From a virus, in IMG/VR virus record IMGVR_UViG_3300045994_000055, positions 62,001 through 126,000 of that record: a stretch of 64,000 nucleotides of DNA. The stretch is one strand, 5' to 3'. Within the stretch, counting starts at the first letter, position 1. Every line of letters begins with the position of its first letter. Made by a program: the position numbers and the translations under genes. This document shows positions 16,851-25,163 of the stretch, piece after piece. The notes below the pieces were generated by a model. It searched no databases. It had not been told where the DNA came from and saw only the letters and a list, made by a program, of their open reading frames with translations.

Positions 16851-16863
16851 TTAGGTCAATATT

Positions 16864-17502
16864 ATGGCTTTGTACCTAAAAGAGAACTTAACTTTTGACC
16901 GAGCAGGTCTTACGATTCTATCGGAAGACGCTGCTGACGGAAAAGGCAAGAATCTCTATATGAAGGGGATATTCATCGAGGGAGGTGTGAAGAACGCTAA
17001 CCAACGTGTTTATCCTGTTCACGAAATAGAACGAGCTGTTGGGACCATCAATGAACAAATCAAGGGCGGCTACTCCGTTTTAGGCGAAGTAGACCATCCG
17101 GACGATTTAAAGATCAACTTGGATCGCGTCTCCCACATGATTGAACAAATGTGGATGGACGGACCTTGCGGCCATGGTAAGTTGAAAATTCTTCCTACAC
17201 CAATGGGCGAACTTGTTAAGTCAATGTTAGCTTCTGGTGTTAAGTTAGGTGTTTCATCCCGTGGATCTGGTAACGTGAATGAAGGCTCCGGGCATGTAAG
17301 CGAGTTTGAGATTGTTACAGTAGACATTGTTGCGCAACCAAGTGCACCACATGCTTACCCAAAAGCAATCTACGAAAGCTTGATGAATATGCAAGGTGGC
17401 GCAAAACTTTTTGGGATTGCAAAAGAAGCGTCCCAGGATCAAAAAGTACAACGGTACTTGAAAGAAGCCATTACCGGCTTTATCAAAGAATTAAAGAAAT
17501 AA
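16864..17502 (+). CDS. gp21: Prohead core protease
   Basis: A 212-residue homologue of T4 gp21 (212), the serine-type maturation protease that degrades the core and trims capsid proteins. Catalytic candidates are His78 in GEVDHPDD and Ser131 or Ser132 in LGVSSRGSG, the pattern of herpesvirus-like assemblins. KNANQRVYP and IVTVDIVAQPSAPHAYP are also family blocks. It lies between the core protein and scaffold, as in T4. Confidence 0.95.
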   Translation: MALYLKENLTFDRAGLTILSEDAADGKGKNLYMKGIFIEGGVKNANQRVYPVHEIERAVGTINEQIKGGYSVLGEVDHPDDLKINLDRVSHMIEQMWMDGPCGHGKLKILPTPMGELVKSMLASGVKLGVSSRGSGNVNEGSGHVSEFEIVTVDIVAQPSAPHAYPKAIYESLMNMQGGAKLFGIAKEASQDQKVQRYLKEAITGFIKELKK

Positions 17503-17517
17503 AACGGAGAAACCCTA

Positions 17518-18639
17518 ATGTTAAACGCACTAAAACCTCTGTTGGACAACGGCATTATTAACGAAGGCACTCGCGATGCTATCACTGAAGCTTGGGACAC
17601 ACAATTGTCTGAAGCTAAGGAAACAGTTCGCGCTGAGTTACGTGAAGAATTTGCACAACGTTATCAACATGACAAGCAAGTAATGGTTGAAGCACTTGAC
17701 AAGATGGTTACAGAAAGTCTTACTGCTGAATTGGCTGAGTTCCAATCTGAAAAGCAAGCTTTAGCTGAAGACCGTGTGAAATTTAAACGTCACATGAACG
17801 AAGGCGCTGAGAAGTTTAACAACTTCATGGTAAGCAAGTTAGCAGAAGAAATCCAAGAACTACGTAAGGACCGCATTGGTTACGAAAACTCTATCGGTAA
17901 GTTAGAGTCGTTTGTTATCAAGGCATTGTCCGAAGAGATCAAGGAATTCGACAAAGACAAGCAAGCTGTAGTTGAAACTAAGGTCCGCTTAATCGCTGGC
18001 GCTAAGGACAAACTAGCTGAATTACAACAAGCATTTATTGCTCGTAGTTCACAACTTGTTAAAGAAGCTGTAACAAAGAGTCTTACAACTGAAATGACAC
18101 AATTGAAAGAAGACATCCAACTTGCTCGTGAGAACATGTTCGGTCGTCGTCTGTTCGAAGCTTTTGCTTCCGAATTCGCAGTTACTCACTTAAATGAGAA
18201 CGTCGAAATCGCTAAGTTATCTAAGCTAGTAAAAGAAACAAATGCTGCACTTGCAGAGTCTAAGAAGACTATTCAAGCTAAAGCTGCCTTGGTTGAATCC
18301 AAGGAACAAGAGATTCGTATTATCCAAGAAACTACATCACGTAAGGCTTTATTGTCTGATTTGATGAAGCCATTGGCTAAAGAGAAGGCCGCTGTAATGA
18401 GCGAGCTTTTAGAGAGTGTTCAAACTTCCAAGTTACAGAGCGCTTACGAAAAGTATCTTCCTGCTGTACTTAACAACAAAGCTACACAGACAACCCAGGC
18501 TCCTGCTCCGCAGAAAGCTATGATGACTGAAAGCCGTGTTGCAGTAACTGGAGATAAGGCTGCTACAAATGCTGCGGTCAACAAAGCACATGACACTAAT
18601 GTGATTGAGTTGAAGCGTTTGGCAGGGCTAAAATATTAA
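17518..18639 (+). CDS. gp22: Prohead scaffolding core protein
   Basis: A 373-residue, almost entirely helical, highly charged protein (many Glu/Lys/Gln, long coiled-coil from 30 to 290), fitting T4 gp22 (269), the main scaffold that is later digested by gp21. The FGRRLFEAFASEFAVTHLNE block near 205 and SELLESVQTSKLQSAYEKYL near 310 resemble family segments. It follows gp21 by 15 bases with AACGGAG as ribosome site and precedes the capsid gene. Confidence 0.9.
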   Translation: MLNALKPLLDNGIINEGTRDAITEAWDTQLSEAKETVRAELREEFAQRYQHDKQVMVEALDKMVTESLTAELAEFQSEKQALAEDRVKFKRHMNEGAEKFNNFMVSKLAEEIQELRKDRIGYENSIGKLESFVIKALSEEIKEFDKDKQAVVETKVRLIAGAKDKLAELQQAFIARSSQLVKEAVTKSLTTEMTQLKEDIQLARENMFGRRLFEAFASEFAVTHLNENVEIAKLSKLVKETNAALAESKKTIQAKAALVESKEQEIRIIQETTSRKALLSDLMKPLAKEKAAVMSELLESVQTSKLQSAYEKYLPAVLNNKATQTTQAPAPQKAMMTESRVAVTGDKAATNAAVNKAHDTNVIELKRLAGLKY

Positions 18640-18664
18640 ACCCTAATTAGGAGAAAATGAAATT

Positions 18665-19840
18665 ATGACAACCGCATTACTAGAAAGCCGTTGGGGCGAA
18701 ACCAAAGAAGCCCTGTTAGAAGGCCTACAAGGTTCCAAGCGTACCTCGATGAGCGTTATTCTTGAAAACACACGCAAGCATTTAGCTGAATCTGCTACAG
18801 CAGGCTCGACATCTACTGGTTCTATCGCGACTTTAAACCGCGTTATTCTTCCAGTTATCCGTCGTGTTATGCCTACAGTTATCGCTAACGAAATCGTTGG
18901 CGTTCAGCCAATGACCGGACCTGTTGCTCAGATCCACACCCTACGTGTACGTTATGCAGATAACATGGCACACGGTTCCGATTCTTCGCAATCTGTTAAC
19001 GCAGGTGACGAAGCATTGAGCCCATTCAAGATCGCTACACAGTATTCTGGCGCTGCTTCTGGCAAGCCACAAACTACAGCGACAATGGAAGGTGTTCCAG
19101 GTAACCGTATCAACGTTCAAATCTTGAAACAAGTTGTTGAAGCGAAGACTCGCAAGTTAAGCGCACGTTGGACCTTTGAAGCTGCTCAAGACGCACAAGC
19201 TATGCACGGTTTAGACGTGGAAGCTGAAGTTATGGCAGCTCTTGCTCAAGAAATTACAGTTGAAATCGACCAGGAAATCTTAGGTTCCCTACGTTCTTTA
19301 GCTGCAACTGAGTACACATACAACCAAGCTACTGTATCCGGTACTGCTACTTTCGTTGGTGACGAACACGCTGCTTTAGCTGTTCTTATCAATCGTGCAG
19401 CTAACTTGATCGCTCAACGCACACGCCGTGGCGCTGGTAACTGGGCAGTTGTTTCGTCCGCAGCATTGACAGTATTGCAATCTGCAACTACTTCTGCATT
19501 CGCACGTACAACAGAAGGTACATTCGAAGCACCTACAAATACCAAGTTCGTTGGTACATTGAACGGCGCGATGAAGATTTATGTAGACGGCTACGCACAA
19601 GACGGTCAAAACGTTCTTGTTGGCTACAAGGGTTCTTCGGAAGCCGACGCAGCAGCGTTCTATTGCCCATACATTCCTTTGATGAGCTCTGGTGTTGTTC
19701 TTGATCCAGCAACATTCGAACCAGTCGTAGGCTTTATGACACGTTACGGCTATGTTGAGTTAACAAACACAGCATCGTCCCTAGGTAACGCTGGCGACTA
19801 CTTAGCTGAAATCGCAATCAGCAACTTAAGCTTCCAATAA
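18665..19840 (+). CDS. gp23: Major capsid protein
   Basis: A 391-residue gp23 homologue. Diagnostic parts are NRVILPVIRRVMPTVIANEI near 60, GVQPMTGPVAQIHTLRVRY near 80, and FMTRYGYVELTN near the C-terminus. It is about 130 residues shorter than T4 gp23 (521) and nearer in size to short far-T4 capsids, so the T4 insertion domain is probably missing. An N-terminal propeptide cut by gp21 is expected; Glu65 is the T4 site, and here the candidate lies around residues 20-40. Codon use looks highly biased, as for an abundant protein. A strong terminator follows directly. Confidence 0.93.
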   Translation: MTTALLESRWGETKEALLEGLQGSKRTSMSVILENTRKHLAESATAGSTSTGSIATLNRVILPVIRRVMPTVIANEIVGVQPMTGPVAQIHTLRVRYADNMAHGSDSSQSVNAGDEALSPFKIATQYSGAASGKPQTTATMEGVPGNRINVQILKQVVEAKTRKLSARWTFEAAQDAQAMHGLDVEAEVMAALAQEITVEIDQEILGSLRSLAATEYTYNQATVSGTATFVGDEHAALAVLINRAANLIAQRTRRGAGNWAVVSSAALTVLQSATTSAFARTTEGTFEAPTNTKFVGTLNGAMKIYVDGYAQDGQNVLVGYKGSSEADAAAFYCPYIPLMSSGVVLDPATFEPVVGFMTRYGYVELTNTASSLGNAGDYLAEIAISNLSFQ

Positions 19841-19865
19841 TATTGGGACTTTTGTTACGCAACAT

Positions 19866-19891
19866 GAAAAAGGGACTTCGGTCCCTTTTTC
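19866..19891. terminator. Terminator after the capsid gene
   Basis: Arms GAAAAAGGGAC and GTCCCTTTTTC with a C(UUCG)G tetraloop, which is exceptionally stable; T5 on one side and A5 on the other allow it to work in both directions. Confidence 0.92.
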
Positions 19892-19894
19892 ATG

Positions 19895-19902
19895 ACTAAG
19901 TA
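19895..19902 (+). promoter_or_regulatory. CTAAGTAT motif directly before an ATG
   Basis: TGACTAAGTATT immediately after the capsid terminator and 4 bases before ATG 19907. The same string precedes ATG 20682 at the same spacing. If it acts as a late -10 box, the transcript would begin at the start codon. Confidence 0.4.
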
Positions 19903-19906
19903 TTAT

Positions 19907-20590
19907 ATGACAGATAAACCTAACTTACTAACATTACCGGGTGCGGGGAGCGCCTGGTTGCGCCATGTGGTGTGGGCACTTGAAAATAATGAAATTTTAC
20001 AAAGCCCCGGGCCTAATTTTCATAATACAAAAAAAACGCAATCTATGTTGCACTCGCATTTTGCAACTAACAACGATATCGTACTCCACGGACCAAAATC
20101 AATTTTTAATATTTCACTGAACTATTACACCAAGTATGCAATGGTGTACAATGTTAATGGCTGCAATGTCACGTGTGCCCAAGAAAGATTAAATGCAATA
20201 GTTGACCATTTAAATTATTACTTAATGACACGTCAGCAAGAAATGGCAAATCGAAAAATAGATATCAACTACGATTATATATTCAGTGATAAACAACTTT
20301 TTACGAGTCAATTATTTGATGTGTTATCTTCGCACAACATAGCGTTCACTCCTAGATACGATTTTGTTTCTTATGCAATTGACAAATATAAGCAAACGTG
20401 TATTAACATGGATGAAATAGTTGAAAACTGGGAAAATGATTTTTGGTTAGCTTGGTGCATTGCTTGCAGTGATATTAACGGTATTACGATACCTGGTGAT
20501 TCATCAGACTTAACAAAACTAGTGCCTGCACTTAAGCGGCATGGTGACTTTTATTTGAATGAGCTTACAAAAGTAGCATCGTTTGGGTGA
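19907..20590 (+). CDS. P-loop/sulfotransferase-like protein, third copy
   Basis: A 227-residue protein. I prefer ATG 19907 to ATG 19892, because the latter overlaps the terminator stem. NLLTLPGAGSAWLRHVVWAL near the N-terminus has the look of the sulfotransferase nucleotide loop (PxxGSxWLR). DYIFSDKQLFTSQLFDVLSS and DEIVENWENDFWLAWCIA follow the layout of the two proteins at 3095-4829, so it may be a distant member of the same group. No Shine-Dalgarno sequence is visible. It stands alone between two terminators and ends in TGA. Confidence 0.5.
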   Translation: MTDKPNLLTLPGAGSAWLRHVVWALENNEILQSPGPNFHNTKKTQSMLHSHFATNNDIVLHGPKSIFNISLNYYTKYAMVYNVNGCNVTCAQERLNAIVDHLNYYLMTRQQEMANRKIDINYDYIFSDKQLFTSQLFDVLSSHNIAFTPRYDFVSYAIDKYKQTCINMDEIVENWENDFWLAWCIACSDINGITIPGDSSDLTKLVPALKRHGDFYLNELTKVASFG

Positions 20591-20593
20591 TAT

Positions 20594-20601
20594 ACTAAAT
20601 A
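20594..20601 (+). promoter_or_regulatory. Possible late promoter
   Basis: ACTAAATA just after the P-loop gene, 80 bases before the next gene; a terminator-like hairpin lies between, so its role is unclear. Confidence 0.35.
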
Positions 20602-20622
20602 CTGTATACCACTCGGGATGGG

Positions 20623-20663
20623 AAGGGCAAATCGGGCTTTAGTTAATGACTACTGCCCTTTTT
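20623..20663 (+). terminator. Terminator before the B12-type radical SAM gene
   Basis: Arms AAGGGCA (20623-20629) and TGCCCTT (20654-20660), followed by a run of T. The 24-base loop is long for an intrinsic terminator. Confidence 0.6.
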
Positions 20664-20669
20664 GTTTGA

Positions 20670-20677
20670 CTAAGTAT
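20670..20677 (+). promoter_or_regulatory. CTAAGTAT motif directly before an ATG
   Basis: TGACTAAGTATT, 4 bases before ATG 20682, the same arrangement as at 19895-19902. No ribosome site is visible between motif and start. Confidence 0.4.
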
Positions 20678-20681
20678 TCGT

Positions 20682-22589
20682 ATGGAACAAGACAAACACG
20701 TATGGTCAGCTGAGACCATGGTAGCAAACACTGCTAAACCACGACGTAAAAACGTAAATCCCGTAATATACGAACACAACGTTACTAGGAAAACTAGGCT
20801 TACTCTAGTTATGATGGGTTGTTGGGGCGTATACTTTGCACCTTATAACATCGCTAGGTTATCTGCCTTAACTAAAGAAGCAGGCTATGCTACTAGATCC
20901 TTTGATTTCAACGTAGACTTGTATACCACATTCAAATCTAATGGCTTAGACAAAGCGTGGGACTCTATCAATTACTATTGGTGGAACGATGGCAACTACC
21001 AAGACAAATTGCACGATGCGGCATTGCCTCATTATGCTGCTTACTTAGACAAGATTGTGGCATCAAATCCTACCGTTGTTGGATTTAGCATTTACGACAC
21101 AAACAAAGTACCTACGTATTGGATGATACGTGAACTTAAGAAACGCTTGCCATTTGTGCTAGTTATTGCAGGTGGACCATCCTGCCACAATCCAGAGTAT
21201 GAGGCAATAGACGAAATTGATTACTACGTTGTTGGTGAGGGAGAGCAAATCCTGTTAGACATGCTTGAGAACTTTGAAAACAACGTACTGCCAGAGACTA
21301 AGAAACTAGGTACCTCGTACAGTGATTCCCGCGTTGATATTGATAGCTTGCCTTTCCCTGACTACAGCGAATTTGATTTGTCTTTGTATACAAACGGTAC
21401 GGGCGTTAGCGCAGAGATCAGCCGCGGCTGTGTGGCTAAGTGTAGCTTCTGCACAGAGACTTGGTTCTGGAAGTTTAGAGACCGCCAAGCTAACCGCATA
21501 TTGGACGAAGTAGAAGACCAAATTAAGAACTACGGTATCACCTATGTATGGTTTATTGATAGCTTAGTTAACGGCAATCTCAAAGAGTTGCGCACGTTTG
21601 CAAAAGGCGCCATTGAGAAGCAGTTCAATATTAGTTGGATGGGGTATGTACGCTGTGACGGGCGTATGGATGCAGATTACTTCAAAGACTTAAAGGACAG
21701 CGGCGCCCACTATCTAAGCTTTGGCGTTGAAAGCGGCTCACAAAAAGTACTGGACTTAATGAAGAAGAAGGTTATGGTCTCTGAGATAGATGCCAACATG
21801 CGCGATTGTAAAAACGCAGGCATTACTGTGCATGTTAACTGGATAGTAGGCTTTCCTAATGAGAACATCAAAGCACACAATGACAGCTTGATACTACTGT
21901 GGAACAACCGTAACTACATGGATCTAATAAGCACGGGCATGACATTGGGCGATAGCAGAGGAACAGACTTTGAGTTCAACCGAGAGCAATACAGCATGAG
22001 CAATTGGGACGACAAGTTTTGGGGATGGTGGTATTCTAAAGATCTGAGTAATACAAAAGTGCACAGGCTTGTGAGAATGAAACTGCTTAATATCTGGCTA
22101 GACATTTGCTATAATAACGGCGTGTTATTCAATACTCAGCGCCGCGACATTGACTCGCACTATACACTATCTAAGCTAAAGTTAGTTAACCCGCCAGACA
22201 ATATTACGCTAGATGATTTTGACTTCAACATTATCAAAACTGATCTTGGTAATTTTGCTGACACGCTAATGAATGAGATATGGGCATTTTTACGGCTAAT
22301 GTATAGAGTAGCTGGTGGCTTTGAGATTACACTGCGTTTCAACCGCGAGGAAGACTTAGTCGCATTTGGTGACGTTATGATGGTTGACCGTTACGATGCA
22401 ACATACAACTTTAGTATAACTGATGACGGTGAGTGGAATGCAGACTTTGTATTTGCGTTGCAAGACAACGACGAATGGCGCTTACCTATACACCCAGACA
22501 AAAGCTTTACACATCACTATGTAGGAACGGGGCAGTGGACCAATGCCCAAACTGCCCTGAACAAAAAGATAATATGGATTCAATCTTAA
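20682..22589 (+). CDS. B12-binding-type radical SAM protein
   Basis: A 635-residue enzyme-like protein. Residues 40-200 fit a Rossmann-type B12-binding domain (NPTVVGFSIYDTNK, FVLVIAGGPSCHNPE, YYVVGEGEQILLD). The radical SAM cluster motif CVAKCSFC follows (Cys250, 254, 257), then DSLVNG, SFGVESGSQKVLDLMKK and VNWIVGFPNEN, all usual for this superfamily. The last 200 residues are not recognised. Members do methylations or ring changes on diverse substrates; the substrate here is unknown. Similar genes occur in large aquatic phages (from memory). It stands as a single-gene unit with no obvious ribosome site. Confidence 0.85.
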   Translation: MEQDKHVWSAETMVANTAKPRRKNVNPVIYEHNVTRKTRLTLVMMGCWGVYFAPYNIARLSALTKEAGYATRSFDFNVDLYTTFKSNGLDKAWDSINYYWWNDGNYQDKLHDAALPHYAAYLDKIVASNPTVVGFSIYDTNKVPTYWMIRELKKRLPFVLVIAGGPSCHNPEYEAIDEIDYYVVGEGEQILLDMLENFENNVLPETKKLGTSYSDSRVDIDSLPFPDYSEFDLSLYTNGTGVSAEISRGCVAKCSFCTETWFWKFRDRQANRILDEVEDQIKNYGITYVWFIDSLVNGNLKELRTFAKGAIEKQFNISWMGYVRCDGRMDADYFKDLKDSGAHYLSFGVESGSQKVLDLMKKKVMVSEIDANMRDCKNAGITVHVNWIVGFPNENIKAHNDSLILLWNNRNYMDLISTGMTLGDSRGTDFEFNREQYSMSNWDDKFWGWWYSKDLSNTKVHRLVRMKLLNIWLDICYNNGVLFNTQRRDIDSHYTLSKLKLVNPPDNITLDDFDFNIIKTDLGNFADTLMNEIWAFLRLMYRVAGGFEITLRFNREEDLVAFGDVMMVDRYDATYNFSITDDGEWNADFVFALQDNDEWRLPIHPDKSFTHHYVGTGQWTNAQTALNKKIIWIQS

Positions 22590-22747
22590 GTATACTTCAA
22601 AAGTAAGAAGCTAACAAGCTCATCCTTCTCTACTGTGATCTCGTACCCGTTAACTAATTTGGTAAACGGGTAGTGCTTAATCTTATTCTCTTGCAAATAT
22701 TTAAGCACTGCGGTTACGTCACTCTTCGGAATCGTCAGACTCATCAT
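22586..22747 (-). CDS. Small hypothetical protein
   Basis: I start it at the ATG pair 22742-22747 (53 residues, MMSLTIPKSDVTAVLKYLQ), not at the longer upstream frame that runs through the neighbour's acidic tail. GAGG lies about 9 bases upstream. It overlaps the end of the 190-residue gene and its stop overlaps the stop of the radical SAM gene on the other strand. The sequence suggests a small alpha/beta domain (NGYEITVEKDELVSFLLL). No family recognised. Confidence 0.6.
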   Translation of the reverse strand: MMSLTIPKSDVTAVLKYLQENKIKHYPFTKLVNGYEITVEKDELVSFLLLKYT

Positions 22748-23291
22748 AATACTCATCCTCGTCAAAGTAGTCAACGTTCTTAGTAACCGCCTCATCATAC
22801 ATTTTATAGTACGGCTCGTTCGGCATCAACTCACGCAAGTCCTTTACAGTGAGCAACAGTGCAGTCAACTCATCCTTCTTGTGTACATCAGTTACATAGA
22901 AAGTAGTAGTGCAAACACCACCAATAGTTTTTATGGGCCCATGCTTAACCTCTAAGCTTTGTAACGAGTCCTGCAACTGCTTGCCCCACTTAGTAATAAC
23001 ACGGGTAATGCCCTTAGCGGTATTGCGCAAAACACTCTTATCGTGATTCGTCGCAGAACGTATTGTCGCCTCGTTATTGTCGTCTATCGTCAAGTGACAG
23101 TCCTTGAACTTAAAGCTACCTTTGGTGTGCGGGTTATCCTTAGTCTCTTTAGTGCTCCAAGGCATGTTACATTCAACGTGCTCGACGTAGTATGTTTTGC
23201 CTTTAGTTTTGATAACCCACATTGGGATAGTGGGGTCTTCTAAGTGCTTCTTGTTGAAGTGAAACACAACTTCTTTACAAACCATTTCCAT
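22719..23291 (-). CDS. Hypothetical phage protein with acidic C-terminus
   Basis: A 190-residue protein of mixed alpha/beta composition (VVFHFNKKHLEDPTIPMWVI, KTKGKTYYVEHVECNMPW) with a strongly acidic tail after residue 170 (YFDEDEYYDESDDSEE). AAGGAG lies 7 bases before the ATG and overlaps the end of the upstream PTH2-like gene, whose stop is 2 bases away, so the two are coupled. Not recognised; its neighbours suggest an early or middle gene. Confidence 0.75.
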   Translation of the reverse strand: MEMVCKEVVFHFNKKHLEDPTIPMWVIKTKGKTYYVEHVECNMPWSTKETKDNPHTKGSFKFKDCHLTIDDNNEATIRSATNHDKSVLRNTAKGITRVITKWGKQLQDSLQSLEVKHGPIKTIGGVCTTTFYVTDVHKKDELTALLLTVKDLRELMPNEPYYKMYDEAVTKNVDYFDEDEYYDESDDSEE

Positions 23292-23292
23292 T

Positions 23293-23667
23293 TTATTCTC
23301 CTTTATCCATTATGCTGTATGCTTTGCTTGCACGGAATTTGTACAAACTAAACTTCTTGAAAATTTCCTTTTGCTCTTCGTAGTAGATAGGTTCAGTCGT
23401 AAGACTTGTAAACCCTGTCTCATAGTCAGGCTCGTGGAACATGTGAAATTTAATGCCGTTGTTGATCAAGTGATCACCGGCCTTCATCAACGCTGCTTCG
23501 TTCTTAGCCTCTAGTAATACTAGGAACGTGTTTGTTGTTGGATTTCGATTCTTGAAATCCCGCCCGGATTCCTGTGCGGAATGGGCAGCTTGCACAATTT
23601 GAGTCTCGATTGGTAAGTCCGAGCGAATAAAGGTGTAGCAGTAGTGTTTGCCGTCTATCTATTTCAT
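23293..23667 (-). CDS. Peptidyl-tRNA hydrolase (PTH2)-like protein with in-frame UAG at codon 3
   Basis: The only start with a proper ribosome site (AAGGAG at 23676-23681, 8 bases away) is ATG 23665-23667, but codon 3 is TAG (23659-23661). Past it the frame stays open for 122 codons and continues the family: IDGKHYCYTFIRSDLPIETQ, IVQAAHSAQESGRDF, TFLVLLEAKNEAALMKAG, FHEPDYETGFTSLTTEPI. This resembles short PTH2-fold proteins of phages and proteobacteria (pattern memory). No ATG, GTG or TTG between the TAG and codon 20 has a good ribosome site; starting at GTG or ATG further in would delete the first strand of the fold. A tRNA with anticodon CUA lies 1.5 kb upstream on the same strand. Readthrough is one explanation, a nonsense mutation or sequencing error the other. 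Confidence 0.65.
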
Positions 23668-23696
23668 TTTGATTTCTCCTTGGTTAAAATGATCGT

Positions 23697-23748
23697 AAAA
23701 AAGCCCGTACGAGAACTCTTCCTCTAATTGGAAGCTCTGGTCCGGGCT
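23697..23748 (-). terminator. Terminator after the zinc-ribbon gene
   Basis: On the minus strand AGCCCG pairs with CGGGCT across an inner GAAGC/GCTTCC-type stem, followed by T6. It separates the zinc-ribbon gene from the PTH2-like unit. Confidence 0.8.
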
Positions 23749-23796
23749 AAAAGGGTAATAGTTAATCTATTGCATTATGTATTTAGTCTAGCACAA

Positions 23797-24681
23797 TTAC
23801 GCGAAGATTTCAAGTGCTGTGCCGCATTCTGTACAAAATTTTGCATTCGCTTTGTTCATTTTGCCGCAAGTAGTGCACTTTGGCTTTGCTTTTACTGTAA
23901 CTGGTAGCAGCACGGGCTTATTGTCAGGGGTTTCACCCAACAGTTTAAGCACAATGGAATGCTTTTCTGGCAGCACTGGGAACCAGCTTGCAGTAGCAAA
24001 CTTTTGATCGCTCTTGGAACCAGCAACGGTGATGCCAGCATCGTTATAGCTTACGTTCTGTGCTTGCGCAGTCACATTGTTCAACGATGCATTGGTAACG
24101 GATGCGGAAGCACCAGACGCAAGTACACTGCGAGCAATGCTCGACTTGAATGGTACTGGCTCATTGCTGCTGAAGGTGGCGTCACCGCTGCTCCATTGTG
24201 CATTGTTAACTTGGGAGATGGTGTTACCTAGTCCCTTGAAAATCATTCCATCTTGGCGCAAGCCAGTATGTTGCTGCTTCCACACGTTTTGTTGGTAGTC
24301 CCAAATCGTAGTTCCAGCGAATGTAATTGGTAGGTGTTCGAACTGATACGAGATGTTGATGATACCGTCTTCGATACCAATGCCCTTATGTGCTTCGATT
24401 TGTGCAGTGCGCTCAATGAATTTGAACTTATTGCCTGCTGAGAGGTTGCCGTTCTTGATCCAGCGTTCCAAATCAATGGTTTGTCCTGCGAGCAGCACTA
24501 AGCCGCCAGGACAGACATCAGTACCGTCAAGCGTAATGTTTACGATGGCGCGGACCGTGTTGAGATTTTTAAGAACTATGGAGTATTCTGAGCCGAATGG
24601 GATATAAACTGTATCCTTGAACTCACGTAAGATTTTGCCGTTAGCTTTTAGGCTCGCAACGAGCTTTTGATTGTACATCAT
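23797..24681 (-). CDS. Protein with C-terminal zinc ribbon, phage-conserved N-terminal domain
   Basis: A 294-residue protein. The N-terminal half is beta-rich: ASLKANGKILREFKDTVYIP, FGSEYSIVLKNLNTVRAIVN, LDGTDV, then ERWIKNGNLSAGNKFKFIE and GIINISYQFEHLP. The last 25 residues form a double-Cys zinc ribbon (CTTCGKMNKANAKFCTECG). The layout resembles proteins I have seen in several phage families without known function. AAGGA is 9 bases before the start; a second ATG follows at once. The order in the unit is SLOG gene, then this, then terminator. Confidence 0.7.
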   Translation of the reverse strand: MMYNQKLVASLKANGKILREFKDTVYIPFGSEYSIVLKNLNTVRAIVNITLDGTDVCPGGLVLLAGQTIDLERWIKNGNLSAGNKFKFIERTAQIEAHKGIGIEDGIINISYQFEHLPITFAGTTIWDYQQNVWKQQHTGLRQDGMIFKGLGNTISQVNNAQWSSGDATFSSNEPVPFKSSIARSVLASGASASVTNASLNNVTAQAQNVSYNDAGITVAGSKSDQKFATASWFPVLPEKHSIVLKLLGETPDNKPVLLPVTVKAKPKCTTCGKMNKANAKFCTECGTALEIFA

Positions 24682-24761
24682 TATGTTTCCTTTTTACTGC
24701 TTTGGACTACAAGCACAATTTATTAAAGTCCAGATTTGCTACAACCGAGTAACAAAAATAT

Positions 24762-25154
24762 TTATCTCGGCAGCACGACGTGCAGACGAAACTTTTTCCT
24801 AGCATAGCGCACAGTAGCCCAAGTACCAGATCGTACTTCTTCTACGCTGCGCATTGGGGCAGCAAACAAAAACTCGCATTCATCTACGATGTTCTTGTCC
24901 CGCGTCAAGTAATCAAATTGGGGTCTTAACTCATCACCCACACAATATGCACGAGCTATCTGTGCTTTTGGTGGGTGAACTACGATTCTGGCATCTGGGA
25001 ACGAGTTTTGGACTATCATGTGTGCCTCAGCGTCTGCGCCCATGCAATCACCATGATGAAACTCAGTCATACCCATTTTACCGAGAAGCATGTAAAAGCT
25101 TTCGACTTGGGAATCACTCATTCCTTCTCTCGAACCAGTAAATCCAATTTTCAT
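24762..25154 (-). CDS. SLOG-family nucleotide-binding protein (YspA/cpYpsA-like)
   Basis: A 130-residue Rossmann-like protein with the SLOG pattern: KIGFTGSREGM at the start, FHHGDCMGADAEAH near 33, IVVHPPKA near 57, RDKNIVDECEFLFAAP near 85, and RSGTWATVRYARK near 107. SLOG domains bind nucleotide derivatives, including NAD or ADP-ribose-type ligands, and occur in DprA and in cytokinin-producing enzymes; the ligand here is unknown. It lies directly after the tRNA gene, 9 bases away, behind the same promoter. Confidence 0.75.
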   Translation of the reverse strand: MKIGFTGSREGMSDSQVESFYMLLGKMGMTEFHHGDCMGADAEAHMIVQNSFPDARIVVHPPKAQIARAYCVGDELRPQFDYLTRDKNIVDECEFLFAAPMRSVEEVRSGTWATVRYARKKFRLHVVLPR

Positions 25155-25163
25155 AGTGTCCTT

